NCBI GenBank assembly: GCA_048213135.1
Contig: PS015013.1
Location: 207,221 to 231,947 of the forward strand
Source: Reclinomonas americana ATCC 50394
Taxonomy: Eukaryota > Jakobida > Jakobea > Jakobida
Length of the DNA: 24,727 bases
Direction of reading: 5' to 3'
Every line of letters begins with the position of its first letter. The stretch's first letter is position 1. The notes beneath the pieces were generated by a model. That model did no database searches. It saw only the letters and a program-made list of their open reading frames with translations, and was not told the DNA's origin. The position numbers and the translations under genes were made by a program. Below are positions 1 through 12,444 of this stretch, piece after piece.

Positions 1-3000
1 ACAATCCGTATCGCTTGACGTCGGCCGGCGTGCACTTTCGCACCTCGTCGATGTGGCCGGCGTTCACTGGCGAGGATCTGCGTGTCACCAAGGTGTATGG
101 CTTGGTGGAGGACTTGTTGGCGCAGGAGGATCCGGAGCACACGTTTATGGAATCGTTCCGCACCTCACGCACCTCCAACGAGGCTCGCCAGACGACGCTA
201 GAGGCCATGGCCGGAATGCTGCGGCGGCACATTGGTCGGAAAGTGCAAGGTACGTCTCCTCACACCCGGGGTTCTCTTGTGCGCCTGTCACTCACTCGTT
301 GCTTGCGCAGAACTCGGCGGCAATGCTGTCCTCGGATTCCGCATCGAGTTCGATCTGCAATCGGAGCTCAGCGTGGTGATTGCACGCGCGCAGGGCACAG
401 CTGCTATTCTGGAAAAGGTTCGTGGTCGAAACTCACTTGAACACACACATACGCGCGCGCATGGTGCCTCCGTCTCACACGCACATCGGCACACAGAGTG
501 AATCGTCGAGGTCAGCGTCGCCTACTCGCCTGTCGTCGCCGACGTCGCCCACATTGTCGCATGCCATCTCGCCAACATTGCGTGCACTGGCTCCGCCATT
601 TGCACTGTCGGGACCAGTGCCGTTGGGTCAGAGTCTCGACTCGTACGGTCGGCGAGACTTGCTGCGCGACTCCCCATCAAGTCCGGAAGAGGGTGGCATT
701 CCGATTGCTGTCGCAGTGGTTTCGTTTGCTCTCCCTCTCCTCTCTCTTCCTCCGTTTCAATTCCTTTCTTAACCCGACAACGTTCTGGCGGCAGGCGCGC
801 ACCGGTAGCCCACGCTCGCGGCAGTCGCCAACATCTCCGACACCTGCTTCACCGTCGTCCTCTCGCAGACTTCGTGGATCGGTGAGCTGAACGGCAGTTG
901 ATATGCACATTGCATGTGCCATGTGTGCTGACTCGACGAGCTCGGCACGCAGTTCCTCAGCAGCAGTGGTGGTGCCGGCGGAGGCATTTTGGAGGCGGCA
1001 AAACAGTTTGGTGTCATGGACCCCAGCTCGTACCCGCCGCCGTTTGACGCGTCAGCGGTGCTGCCGCCACCATTGGTGACCAGGGCTATCAGCAGCGGTC
1101 ACTTGCCTCTGGGAGAACACGGAACGGGTGGCGGCAGTGCCACGTTGCTTCCTGTTGCTGCCGGTGCGGCTGGCGGAACAGCAGCCGCGCCTCTGTCGAA
1201 CAAGAAGCGTCGGAAGAAGAAAACTGTCAGCGCAGACTCCGCAGCAGGTGCAGTGCTCTCATGCGCACATGCATACACGTATGTGTGCGCCTGTAGTGGA
1301 CTTCTCACCACGTGATTTTCCGCGGTGCAGTTCAGCGCGATCCCTCCACCGCCACCATCGGCCGCGTTCGACCTCGGAAGCGATTTTCGCGATCACTGTG
1401 GGGATCCACGCGACCGCGACGAGAGGTGGACTTGTTCACGTTGACAGAGTTGCCGGCGCAGGCCATCGAGCAATTTGGCGGCGTGGTCATGGTGAGCAGC
1501 ACGGGTTAATGTGTGTGATTCAGTCGAGTGGCTTTCTCAATTGCACACTTCGGTGCAGTCGCGTGCGGTGAAACTGCTGCCTGATGCCCGTCGCACCGGC
1601 CAGTCCATCCAGGACACGGAAGACGCGTGGTGGAATGAGCTTCGTGAGGAGGTGCAGAGTCACTGTCGTGCCCTGAATTGCACGCATGTGATTGGCTACA
1701 CGGAGGCGTGTGTGGTTCACGACGGTGCGCATTTGTCTGCTGCTTGAGGGGAAGCGCCAATGACGCTGACACGATTGATGCAATATGCAGATATTGCCGT
1801 GCTCACGGCCACCGGCACCGCCTGTGTGGTGGACGAGGAGCGAGCATTGCGTGCACTGCGACATACTCGTCGTTGCGTGAGGCCGCCACGCACACATAGA
1901 GACAAGGAATATCGTGATTGGCGACTAATATCGATGTGCTGTCTCGTCTCTCTCTCTCTCCCTCTCCTTTCGCAGGGAGTGCATGTCATTATGCGCACGT
2001 TCCGTTCAGGAAACGAGACCGACCGTACCATATGAAGTTGCAGCTGTGTCACGTGTGCGGAAAGAAGTACGTGCCCGACATTATCCTGTCGACATCCGCG
2101 TTGCCGCATAGTGTTGCGTCGCGACTCCACGTCTGTCATGTCCTTCCGCGCAGGCGCTGAATCGATGTTGCCCCCACCTCACAGTACAGCATCAAGGGCA
2201 CTGGCCAGTTGCTGGAGGTTCGTGTGTCGCGCAGACTACGACGATCAACTGGCGAGAACCGTGCCGCCGAGATCAGTGCCTCGCTGCCGTTCTTGGAGTA
2301 CGACATGCACCAACAGCTCATGAACAAGCTGCGCGTCGGTGGCATGAATGCCGTCTTCTCGCTCAAGTTCCAGGTGGCATTTTGTGAGCACACCATTAGT
2401 GCCATTGCGACTGGCACAGCAGTTGCGTTGTCGCCGTTTCTGCTGATGTCTGAGATGAGAATGCGTCGCGTGACCACGCCATGAACAGGTGTTCATGTGC
2501 GCTCTGCCACCACCGCAAGTGTTGGCGATTGAGCGCATAAGTACAACCCTGAGTCGGGCGCCGAATATTGCGCAGATCGTGGCGCACGTGCAGGCCATGA
2601 GCGAGCATAATGTTGCGTCTGCCTGCGTGGTGTTCCCGCTGTAGTCAGTGCTCTCACATTCCTTTTCTGCAGCACGATGTTTGGCAAGATATGCCGGTGC
2701 TGGAAGCCCCGTCGGCGGTTCGTGAGGGAGTAGGGCGTACTTTTTATCGCCAGCTCATCCTGCTACCCCTCTCACCCCCCATTCATCTCACCAGGATACG
2801 GACGAGAGCGGAACAAGTGAATCAGCAGGCGAAAGTACAGGATCGGAGGGTTCCAGGTCGGTTTCTTCAATCTCTTTCTGTAATCGCCACTACTCGCTGG
2901 CTGAGCCGAGGTGTCGCCGTGCAGTTCGTCTACGGAATCGATTGACTCGGACGCGCGCCCCGATGGCGATGGTCGACCTGCTTTTGTTATGCAGGTACGT

Positions 3001-4428
3001 CACAACGCCCTTTTGTAGCTGCACTTGGATATACTCGCCCTCATCATGCGAACAACATTCGCAGCTTGACGACTCGACAGATGCCGATAATCTTGCCTGC
3101 TTGTTGGACGTGCTTCCGCCGCCCATAAAGCAAATTCCGCACGAGGTGTACGGCAGCTTCTACTCGCCGGCCACTCGGCAAGGGCTGGAGTCGGGTGGCG
3201 GTGGGCGCACACCACCACTGCAAATGTACGATCCGGAATGTTTCCTGTCGACGACCGAGTCGGTGCCTGGACTGCGATGTGCGCCGCTGTTGGACGCACA
3301 GTACGTGACGATTGTGAGGAGGTATCCGTACACTGGTGCTCTGCCTGGTCCGAATCAGGATTTGAGTGCCTGTCTCACGGATGCCTATGGATACATTCGT
3401 TTCAAGGTGAGGAGCTGCAGTGTCCAGTGGTGGAGTTTGTGATGTAGTTTCTCACACGTCAGTGCAGGCTCTGAGTTTATTCCACACATCTGCGGCCAGT
3501 GGTCTGGATGTGGACGTGTCGTTTGTGTCGGAGCACTTTATTCAAGTGATTGTGTCTGGCATGCTGTCGGCCTACGATGCCGAGGTTTGTGTGTGACGAT
3601 GCTCTCTCCCGCAACCGAGTCAACAATAGACTGAATTCTTTTTCGTTGCTGTGCAGGAGGTGCAACAGTGTCTGGGTGGTCGCATGTTGCCGCCGGCGCA
3701 GCCGCAGCATGTGCCAGAGAGTCGGCCGACTGCGCGTAGCGCTGGCGGTACGCCTCTGCTCCAGTCGACCCCCTCGGTCGTGCCGGCCGCTGAAGCAGAC
3801 GACGAGCTGTTGTTCCAGTTTGAGACGGCGACCACCATTGGGACGGCCGGGGCGCCCGGAGCCGCCGCCGCACGACGTGAGTAAGTTTCTCGGCTATAGA
3901 ATACCATGCATGCATTTCTGACGCCTGCTGCACTGCAGACCACTCCATGCTAGAAGTTGGTACGTACGACGACGACTCCAGCCGTCTCGGCTCCAAGGTG
4001 GCCGTGGAGCACGTGTACATGAGCAATCTCGGCCAATGCACCGGTGAGTGAGCGGCTAGTGCGCCAAGCATGCTGCGCCTTGACCGCTAACTGCCACACG
4101 CACAGGCTCCACCATCATCCGCAACTTTGGTCGCATGGGCCTGCAGATTGTGCGCGAAACCTCGTCGCTGCGCGAAATGGGCGGCCACGGTGGCTTCCTG
4201 CACACGGTCATTAGCGACGCCTACTCGATGCTGCAGTCGCGCGCACGGAGCATTGGTGCCAACGCCGTAATGTCCATCCGCCTCGAATCCCTGCGCATTG
4301 TCGACAATATTGTGCGCAATCAGGCCTACGCGCTGCTCTCTGTGGCCGGCGACTGCGTGGAGCTGTACTCAAGTAGTGGGAACGATGTGGTCGGTGATAT
4401 GCTCTCGCGCACGCAGTACGTCATCTGA
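1..4428 (+). CDS. C2CD5: C2CD5 (CDP138) orthologue, 5' truncated, 19 exons visible
   Basis: C2CD5 is a C2-domain protein linked in mammals to insulin-stimulated vesicle traffic. The N-terminal C2 domain lies left of the window; about 1,050 residues remain. Exons: <1-249, 311-417, 497-718, 795-881, 953-1247, 1331-1491, 1559-1724, 1791-1871, 1976-2112, 2185-2421, 2489-2611, 2673-2729, 2795-2860, 2911-2994, 3065-3406, 3468-3584, 3657-3876, 3939-4043, 4106-4428; all junctions keep phase. Family landmarks seen: GLVEDLL and SNEAR then GGNAVLGF in exons 1-2; a Ser/Pro-rich linker in exons 3-5; DAWWNELREEV and VIGYTEA in exon 7; a Cys-pair element (CHVCGKKYVPDI) in exon 9; MNKLRVGGMNAVF in exon 10; LLDVLPPP in exon 15; and the C-terminal RETSSLRE ... 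GGFLH ... IGANAVMS block in exon 19. Order and spacing match the animal protein. Four introns use GTTGCG donors. The exon 3 end could be 715 instead of 718. Confidence 0.95.
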
Positions 4429-4555
4429 CAATGCCAACACTGGAAGGAGAAAAAAGTACACGTGGTTCCAGATTGATTCGCGCCGTCGTCCTGTCGTCTG
4501 CTCGTCACAGCGCGTTTCACGTTCTTCAGTCGTCCTTGAGAGCATACGTAGAGAG
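4429..4555. other. Short intergenic spacer between C2CD5 and the acid phosphatase
   Basis: Only 127 bases separate the C2CD5 stop from the acid phosphatase start, both on the plus strand. It must contain the C2CD5 3' end and the next promoter. I see no clear AATAAA signal; an A-rich run lies near 4449-4456. Confidence 0.5.
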
Positions 4556-6813
4556 ATGATGCGTTCAACTGCCGTGTTGCTCCTGGTCGCCATGACCGTG
4601 GGCGCTCTCATGGCCATGATGGTGGTGGCCTCTAGCCCGCTGGCCGACTATCCCGCCGGCTATCAACTGCGCAATGTGCAAGTGGTGATGCGCCACGGAG
4701 CGCGGTGAGTGTGACAAGAGGGATGGTAAAGAGAGAGGAGAAGGCCAGGGAAGGTGCTCACACGTGCACACGAGCGCATTCCTCTCTCTCTCGCTCACAC
4801 ACACACACACACACTTCCTCTATCTCACACGCATCTCTCTCATCACACGCAGCACACCCATTGACCCGGTGGTGCCACCTGCGTACCAGCAAGAGTGGGA
4901 CTGCAAGATGCATCTGGCTGGCATCACCTCCCATGATGATTCGTCAGTACAAAGTTTCGTGTGTCTGTCTCCTCCCGTACTTGCCACTCATACGCAGCAA
5001 CTCATGCACTCGCACAGCGGTCGATCGTCTCTACCGCAAGGTGTACATGTCAGACGTGGAACTGCAGCGCGGAAACTGTGGTGCAGGTATTGTTGGCACA
5101 CATCCATTGCTGCTTCTTTGCTGCGTGTGCTAACCAACGGGCGCGCCAGGCATGTTGACCAGCACGGGTGCCGCGCAGCAGTTCGCGCTCGGGTCGACCT
5201 TGCGTGCCGTGTACGTGGATCAGTTGGGTTTCTTGCCGCCGACGTACGACCCGTCGGTGGTCTACATTCGCTCCACCGATAGTGCGTGCTTGCGTGTGAG
5301 CTCCTTGTGACTGCACTCCATGACCTCACTCTTGTTGCTGGCTGGCTGGCTGGCTGGCTGGGCGCAGTTCAACGCACGCAAGAGTCCGCCATGAACCACA
5401 TTGTGCGTTTGCTGATATTCGTTCTGCGCTCACTTTCTGTGATCGAGCTCACCACTCACTGCTCGCAGTACGGCCTCTACCCACCGTCCTCGCGGTCTGG
5501 CGTCGCGACCACGGAGATGCTCAACATTAACACGTGTGATTTGGGCAACGACATTNNNNNNNNNNNNNNNNNNNNTCGCTGATACGACACAACGTGGGAG
5601 GAGGCGACGCACCGTGTAAAAGTAGTTGACCTCGAACGTGGCGGCCTCGTTGAGTGTCTGCGTGGTGGCGGCATCGACAGCCGGCGGCATCGGCAACTTT
5701 TCGGCGTCGAGGCACTGCACGAGGCTGAACGAGCTCGCCCAGTCCCACTTGGCGGTCGACGGAATCTGCCACTGCTGCTTCAAGCGCAGCTCCAGCGGGC
5801 GCACCTGGTTCATGTAGTTCACGTATGTTGTCGTGTTGCGCAGACGCTCCATCTCTGCCACACGCACACACACACACACACAGACAGTGAGGCGGTCGCA
5901 GCACCACGACGAGAGAGAAACGCATGCAGCATACGCACCACTGCTGAGTGCCGGGCACGACTCGGGATGCGCCAGCAGNNNNNNNNNNNNNNNNNNNNNN
6001 NCGCTCGTGGACTCACCACGTTTGTGTGTATGTGTGCGCGAAGACCACCCTCGCCCGTCGTCTCGGATTCGGACGCCTTCTGAGTGTGCTTCTCGGCAAC
6101 ATGCGTGGCGCGCAGAACGGACGCAACCAGTACAAGGCATGTTGTCGGAGCCAGGGGAGAGTCGTGTGTGATTTCTTACGGCTTTCTTACCCAACCGTGC
6201 CCCCACAGTACCAACTCTACAGCGCACATGACACCACGGTGGCGCCGCTGCTGGCCTCGCTCTCCGTGCCGTGCAGCACTTGTGAGTCGTCGTGCACGCC
6301 TGTATCCGTGTGATGGCCAGCGGTGCTCATTTACTTGAACACAGATCCTCCGTTTGCGGCGAACGTTCGGCTGGAGACCTTTACGAATGCGACCAGTTGC
6401 GTGGCAAGCGAGGAGAAGAAACGATGCGATCGCATACTGACACGACGCTTGCACCATGCAGACAACTGGTTTGTGCGTGTGCTGTACCAGGGCGCACCGC
6501 AGGTGGTGCCCGGGTGCCCGAGCGAGTTCTGCCCGCTCGACACGTTTGCCTCTATCGTACAGCCGGTACGCCAATGAGCTGCTTGGTTGTGCGTGCGGGC
6601 TGGTCTCACTGAACGCGACAATGCAGTTGATCCCGACCAACTACGCCGCCGAGTGCTCCATGCATGGCCGCCACTACGCTCACGAGCATGATGCCGCCAC
6701 TCATCGTGCGTAACTTGCACCATGGCAATATCGTTGCATATGTGTGTATCACTCACTTGCTTCTCACAGCGTGGACACCGATGGAAGGCGAGGAGCTGGT
6801 GGCGTGGGCGTAG
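4556..6813 (+). CDS. Secreted/lysosomal histidine acid phosphatase; middle exons lie on an inverted contig
   Basis: Histidine phosphatase superfamily, acid phosphatase branch (prostatic/lysosomal acid phosphatase and 2-phosphoxylose phosphatase relatives); it hydrolyses phosphomonoesters through a phosphohistidine. The protein starts with a hydrophobic signal sequence (residues about 5-25) and has the catalytic RHGAR then TPID. Later landmarks are the LTSTGAAQQ motif, RSTD followed by RTQESA, and the proton-donor motif SAHDTT. Plus-strand exons: 4556-4704, 4853-4942, 4998-5086, 5150-5281, 5368-5402, 5469-5555 (gap), about 6020-6137, 6209-6281, 6345-6565, 6627-6705, 6770-6813. The missing middle reads on the minus strand of 5576-5978 and is listed separately. 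The exon ending at 6137 seems to use a GC-AG intron (6138-6208), or else reads through. No C-terminal membrane helix is seen, so a soluble secreted or vacuolar enzyme is likely. Substrate cannot be told. The next gene is convergent. Confidence 0.88.
4795..4814. repeat. (CA)n microsatellite in acid phosphatase intron 1
   Basis: About ten CA units just upstream of the exon 2 acceptor, within a longer CT/CA-rich stretch (4780-4850). Confidence 0.9.
5338..5362. repeat. (CTGG)n tetranucleotide repeat in acid phosphatase intron 4
   Basis: Six tandem CTGG units lie immediately before the GCGCAG acceptor of the exon at 5368. Confidence 0.9.
5556..5575. other. Assembly gap (20 N)
   Basis: Run of N inside the acid phosphatase gene; left border of the reversed contig. 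Confidence 0.99.
5613..5978 (-). CDS. Two middle exons of the acid phosphatase, in reversed contig orientation
   Basis: On the minus strand, 5978-5939 encodes a piece containing HPESCPAL, and 5854-5613 encodes an exon with TTTYVNYMNQV, KWDWASSF and CLDAEKLPMPPA. Between them is an ordinary intron (GTGCGT donor at 5938, GCAG acceptor). Human acid phosphatases have the same order at this point: a 'CP' segment, a short helical region, then a Cys/leucine/proline element before the LGFG and SAHDTT regions. Those flanking parts lie on the plus strand on either side of the two N-runs. The piece therefore belongs to the surrounding gene but is placed backwards. Exon 5613 ends at a GTGCGT donor that leads into the gap. 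Confidence 0.85.
5979..6001. other. Assembly gap (23 N)
   Basis: Run of N inside the acid phosphatase gene; right border of the reversed contig. Confidence 0.99.
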
Positions 6814-6969
6814 AGAGGGAGGAGTACTGGCTTGGTTTCTCACAAAGTACAAGTTTGTTTTGTTTTCATTACCACATGCGTGTGTGTAAGGTTGTGAGTG
6901 TGTATGTGTTTCTCTGCATCATCGCGTGCGTTCTCGCGCGCGCGGGGAAAGCTGCTGAAACGTGTCGTC

Positions 6970-7286
6970 TCAGATGTCTTGCGCAAACTCGAGCGGCTTG
7001 ACGTCGACCGGCACGCTCATCTTTGCAATCACGCTCTTGGCACGACGGCGGCCATTGATGGCCTGCGAGATGGGCGACAGCACCGAGTCGGTGGGTGAGT
7101 GCACGGCCAGTCCGGCCTTCTTGTTGTGCACGGCCCTAAAGAGGAGGAGTGAGCAATCAAGGGGAGTGAGAGAGAACGAGAGAGGAAGAGGGAGTGTGTG
7201 CGCAACTTCTTGATGGCCTCGACTGAGGGGTTGCGCGCAAAGGTGATCTTGCCGTTGGCGGGGGGCGGGGAGAAGACGTTTTCCAT
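6970..7286 (-). CDS. 81-residue protein with an SPTDxVLSPxS motif, function unknown
   Basis: Two exons, 7286-7207 and 7135-6970, joined across a 71-nt intron (7136-7206) with a GTTGCG donor and TTTAG acceptor; phase is kept. The protein begins MENVFSPPPANGK, has KITFARNPSVEAIKK, then SPTDSVLSPISQAIN followed by a basic stretch (NGRRRAKS), and ends EFAQDI. It has no membrane segment or Cys. Three Ser-Pro sites and a nearby basic patch suggest a proline-directed (CDK/MAPK-type) phosphorylation target. The SPTD...LSP...S pattern recalls the short conserved motif of Spo12-like cell-cycle proteins, but that is a weak resemblance from memory. The frame stays open upstream to an ATG at 7520, so a longer N-terminus is possible; I chose 7286 because the upstream part is low-complexity and unlike a conserved domain. 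It lies downstream of thioredoxin reductase on the same strand. Confidence 0.72.
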
Positions 7287-7655
7287 GATTGACGAAAAGA
7301 AGAAGAGGGACGAAGGAGAAATCGAGTTGTCTTCTCTCGCGATAAGCAACAAAAATGCAGTTTCGGAACGGTCACCTGGCGCGTGCTTTCTTTGCAAATC
7401 TCCGGCACTCGCCCTCCGTATACAGTGCGACGTGGCGATGACGAGGGCATGGAGTACGAGGTAGTGCGGTGCGTCAAGGATCTGCTGTTGCCCGACAATG
7501 GTCGAGGAGAGCACTTGCATTTGTCACGGTGATTGATATGACTGATACAGCCAATCCGGCAGCATGGTCACAGGTGACTTAGATAAAACAACCACCTTCA
7601 CTAGTTTTCTAGGCAGGAGAGCCGATTGCTTCCTGCTGCATGCTTACACGCACGC
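7287..7655. other. Spacer between thioredoxin reductase and the 81-residue gene
   Basis: About 370 bases holding the thioredoxin reductase 3' UTR and the upstream region of the small gene, both read on the minus strand. No RNA gene or AATAAA signal was recognised. A plus-strand frame ending near 7531 and a minus-strand frame starting at 7520 are open, but neither resembles a known family. Confidence 0.4.
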
Positions 7656-10884
<3,229 letters not shown>

Positions 10885-11385
10885 TTTTCTCTCTCTCTGC
10901 AATGCGATGATGTTGTGGTGCACCAGTCGATCGCTTTTTAAATGCACCCCGACTCCGATGAGTCTCCGAAGTCGGACAGTTGGACACGATCGGGGGCCAA
11001 TGGCTGTGACGCAGCATGGGGTTGCAGTGCAGGTCGAGTGCTGCAACAGATTGCTGACGGTGCCGCGTACGGATCCCAACGAGTGAAGCGCAAGATGAAA
11101 ACACGCCAAATCCGGCAATCTGTGACAGGTTGAAGACACTCGACTTCAGACAGAGATGGACGGGAACAAGCGACAGACAAGTGGACGGCATCGGAAGTAC
11201 TAACACGAAGCGCGAAGGAAGATCTGCAATCGTCGAATGAAAACATCGCGCTGCGATCGATGTATCGCAGAGATATATATCGCAGCGATATCCGGATCCA
11301 CGGTCCAGCGGTCGCTCTCGCAGGATCGCAGCAACTGCGATTAGTAGCAACAAACGTCTGCATGATACGCACCATCTCACGTGTA
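10885..11385. other. Spacer between thioredoxin reductase start and the secreted-protein stop
   Basis: About 500 bases, the longest gene-free stretch in the window. It must carry the thioredoxin reductase promoter at its left end and the 3' end of the next minus-strand gene at its right. A short AT-rich, partly self-complementary patch with repeated TATCGCAG/GATATC elements lies near 11255-11295. Open frames on both strands (for example 10942-11133 plus) match nothing recognisable and have no convincing splice structure. Confidence 0.45.
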
Positions 11386-12161
11386 TCAACCACAGGTGAA
11401 ACTGCAGGATTTATCATAAATTACATCTCCTCCTCCTCCTCCTCCCCCTCCCCCCTCCTCCTCCCATTCCCACTCCCTCTCATCATGCTCCGCGTGCTGC
11501 TCGACCCACTCCTGCATCACCTCATCCATCACCTCCTCCACCTCCAGCTGTCCACCAGACCCCGTACCAGTTCCCGTCCCCGATACGTTGCCTTCACCAG
11601 ACTTCTCCTGACTGCGCCCGCGACCCTTGAAAGACGGCCACCGCAGACGCCGACGCGAGCTCTCGCCCAACGGCAGCATCCACGTCTCCAGCCCCGTCTT
11701 CTTGGCATGAATCGTCAGCAACGAATGCAGCGGCAGCAGGTCCGGAAGAACATCGTTACACGCTTGCGCCTGCCGTCTCATCACTCCCGTGTACTGCCCG
11801 CCGCCCAGGATATCCACAGGCTCGTTGAACGACTTGCATATCGAGTGGATGGCACGAGAGAGCGTGCCAATGGCCTCCACCAGCAGCTGCACATTGTCCT
11901 CGGTCGCACCCAACGCCTTGGGCACATTCTTCTCCAGCTTCTCCACGCGGGCAATGGTGGCCGGGTCAGGCTCCTCGGCAAGCCTGCGCATACGACTCGT
12001 GAGAAAACCATGAATGGCCAGCATGCGCGTGTGTGTGTGTGAGGTACATATACTCACGATTGCATCGTGTCCGCTATCTCGCGTGTGGCCGAGGCATTGA
12101 TCGACAGCAGCGCGACGAGCAGCAGAAACACGAGTGAGAGTGCAGCACTGCGACGGTTCAT
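11386..12161 (-). CDS. Secreted 233-residue protein of unknown function with Gly-rich acidic tail
   Basis: Two exons, 12161-12058 and 11983-11386, with a 74-nt GTGAGT...GCAG intron; phase closes at a TGA. The N-terminus has basic residues then a strong hydrophobic core (LSLVFLLLVALLSI) and a small-residue cleavage-like site (NASA), a good signal peptide. The mature part has a helical region with ARVEKLEKNVP and DNVQLLVEAIGTLSRAI, a central stretch with two Cys (SICKSF, QACNDV), then a basic segment (SSRRRLRWPSFKGRGRS), a Gly/Thr/Ser linker, an acidic helix (EVEEVMDEVMQEWVEQ) and a run of nine Gly before a short Cys-containing end. I recognise no family. It lies divergent to the SDR42E1 gene, with 86 bases between the two starts. 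Confidence 0.75.
11420..11470. repeat. CTC/CCT triplet repeat coding the poly-Gly run
   Basis: Pyrimidine-rich triplets on the plus strand; read on the minus strand inside the secreted-protein gene they encode the Glu-Glu-Gly(9) stretch near its C-terminus. Such tracts change length easily. Confidence 0.8.
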
Positions 12162-12247
12162 GTCTGCGCGCGTGTGTGTGCGTGTGTGAAAGAAAGGAGG
12201 GAAGTGGATATCGCGAGTGGACAAAGGAGAGTTGTTCCTTGTTGTGA
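12162..12247. promoter_or_regulatory. Shared divergent promoter region
   Basis: Only 86 bases lie between the start codons of the minus-strand secreted protein and the plus-strand SDR42E1 gene, so both 5' UTRs and core promoters must fit here or overlap the genes. A TG/GT-rich run occupies the left half; no TATA box is visible. Inferred from gene positions only. Confidence 0.5.
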
Positions 12248-12395
12248 ATGGAGAGCAGCACAGCTGTGGCGGTGCCTGTGCGAGGCCAAAAGTTTGTGGT
12301 GGCCGGTGGCTCTGGCTACCTCGGGCGCACGCTTGCGCGGATGCTGTTGGAGCGAGGAGCGGCGTTGGTTCGAGTGTTTGACTTGCGGGTGAGCA

Positions 12396-12444
<49 letters not shown>

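Noticed and set aside
5556-6001. A genuine nested antisense gene inside the acid phosphatase
   Set aside because: The minus-strand exons supply exactly the missing part of the host protein and are bounded by gaps, so a flipped contig explains them better.
7355-7531. Possible small plus-strand gene (frame containing EYEVVRCVKDLL)
   Set aside because: No clear start codon or splice structure, and no recognised homology; it lies in the 3' region of thioredoxin reductase.
10942-11133. 63-residue plus-strand open frame in the longest spacer
   Set aside because: No motif, no introns to test, and similarly long frames exist on the other strand.
11260-12042. 260-residue plus-strand open frame
   Set aside because: Shadow of the secreted protein on the minus strand, which has a signal peptide, spliced phase and better composition.
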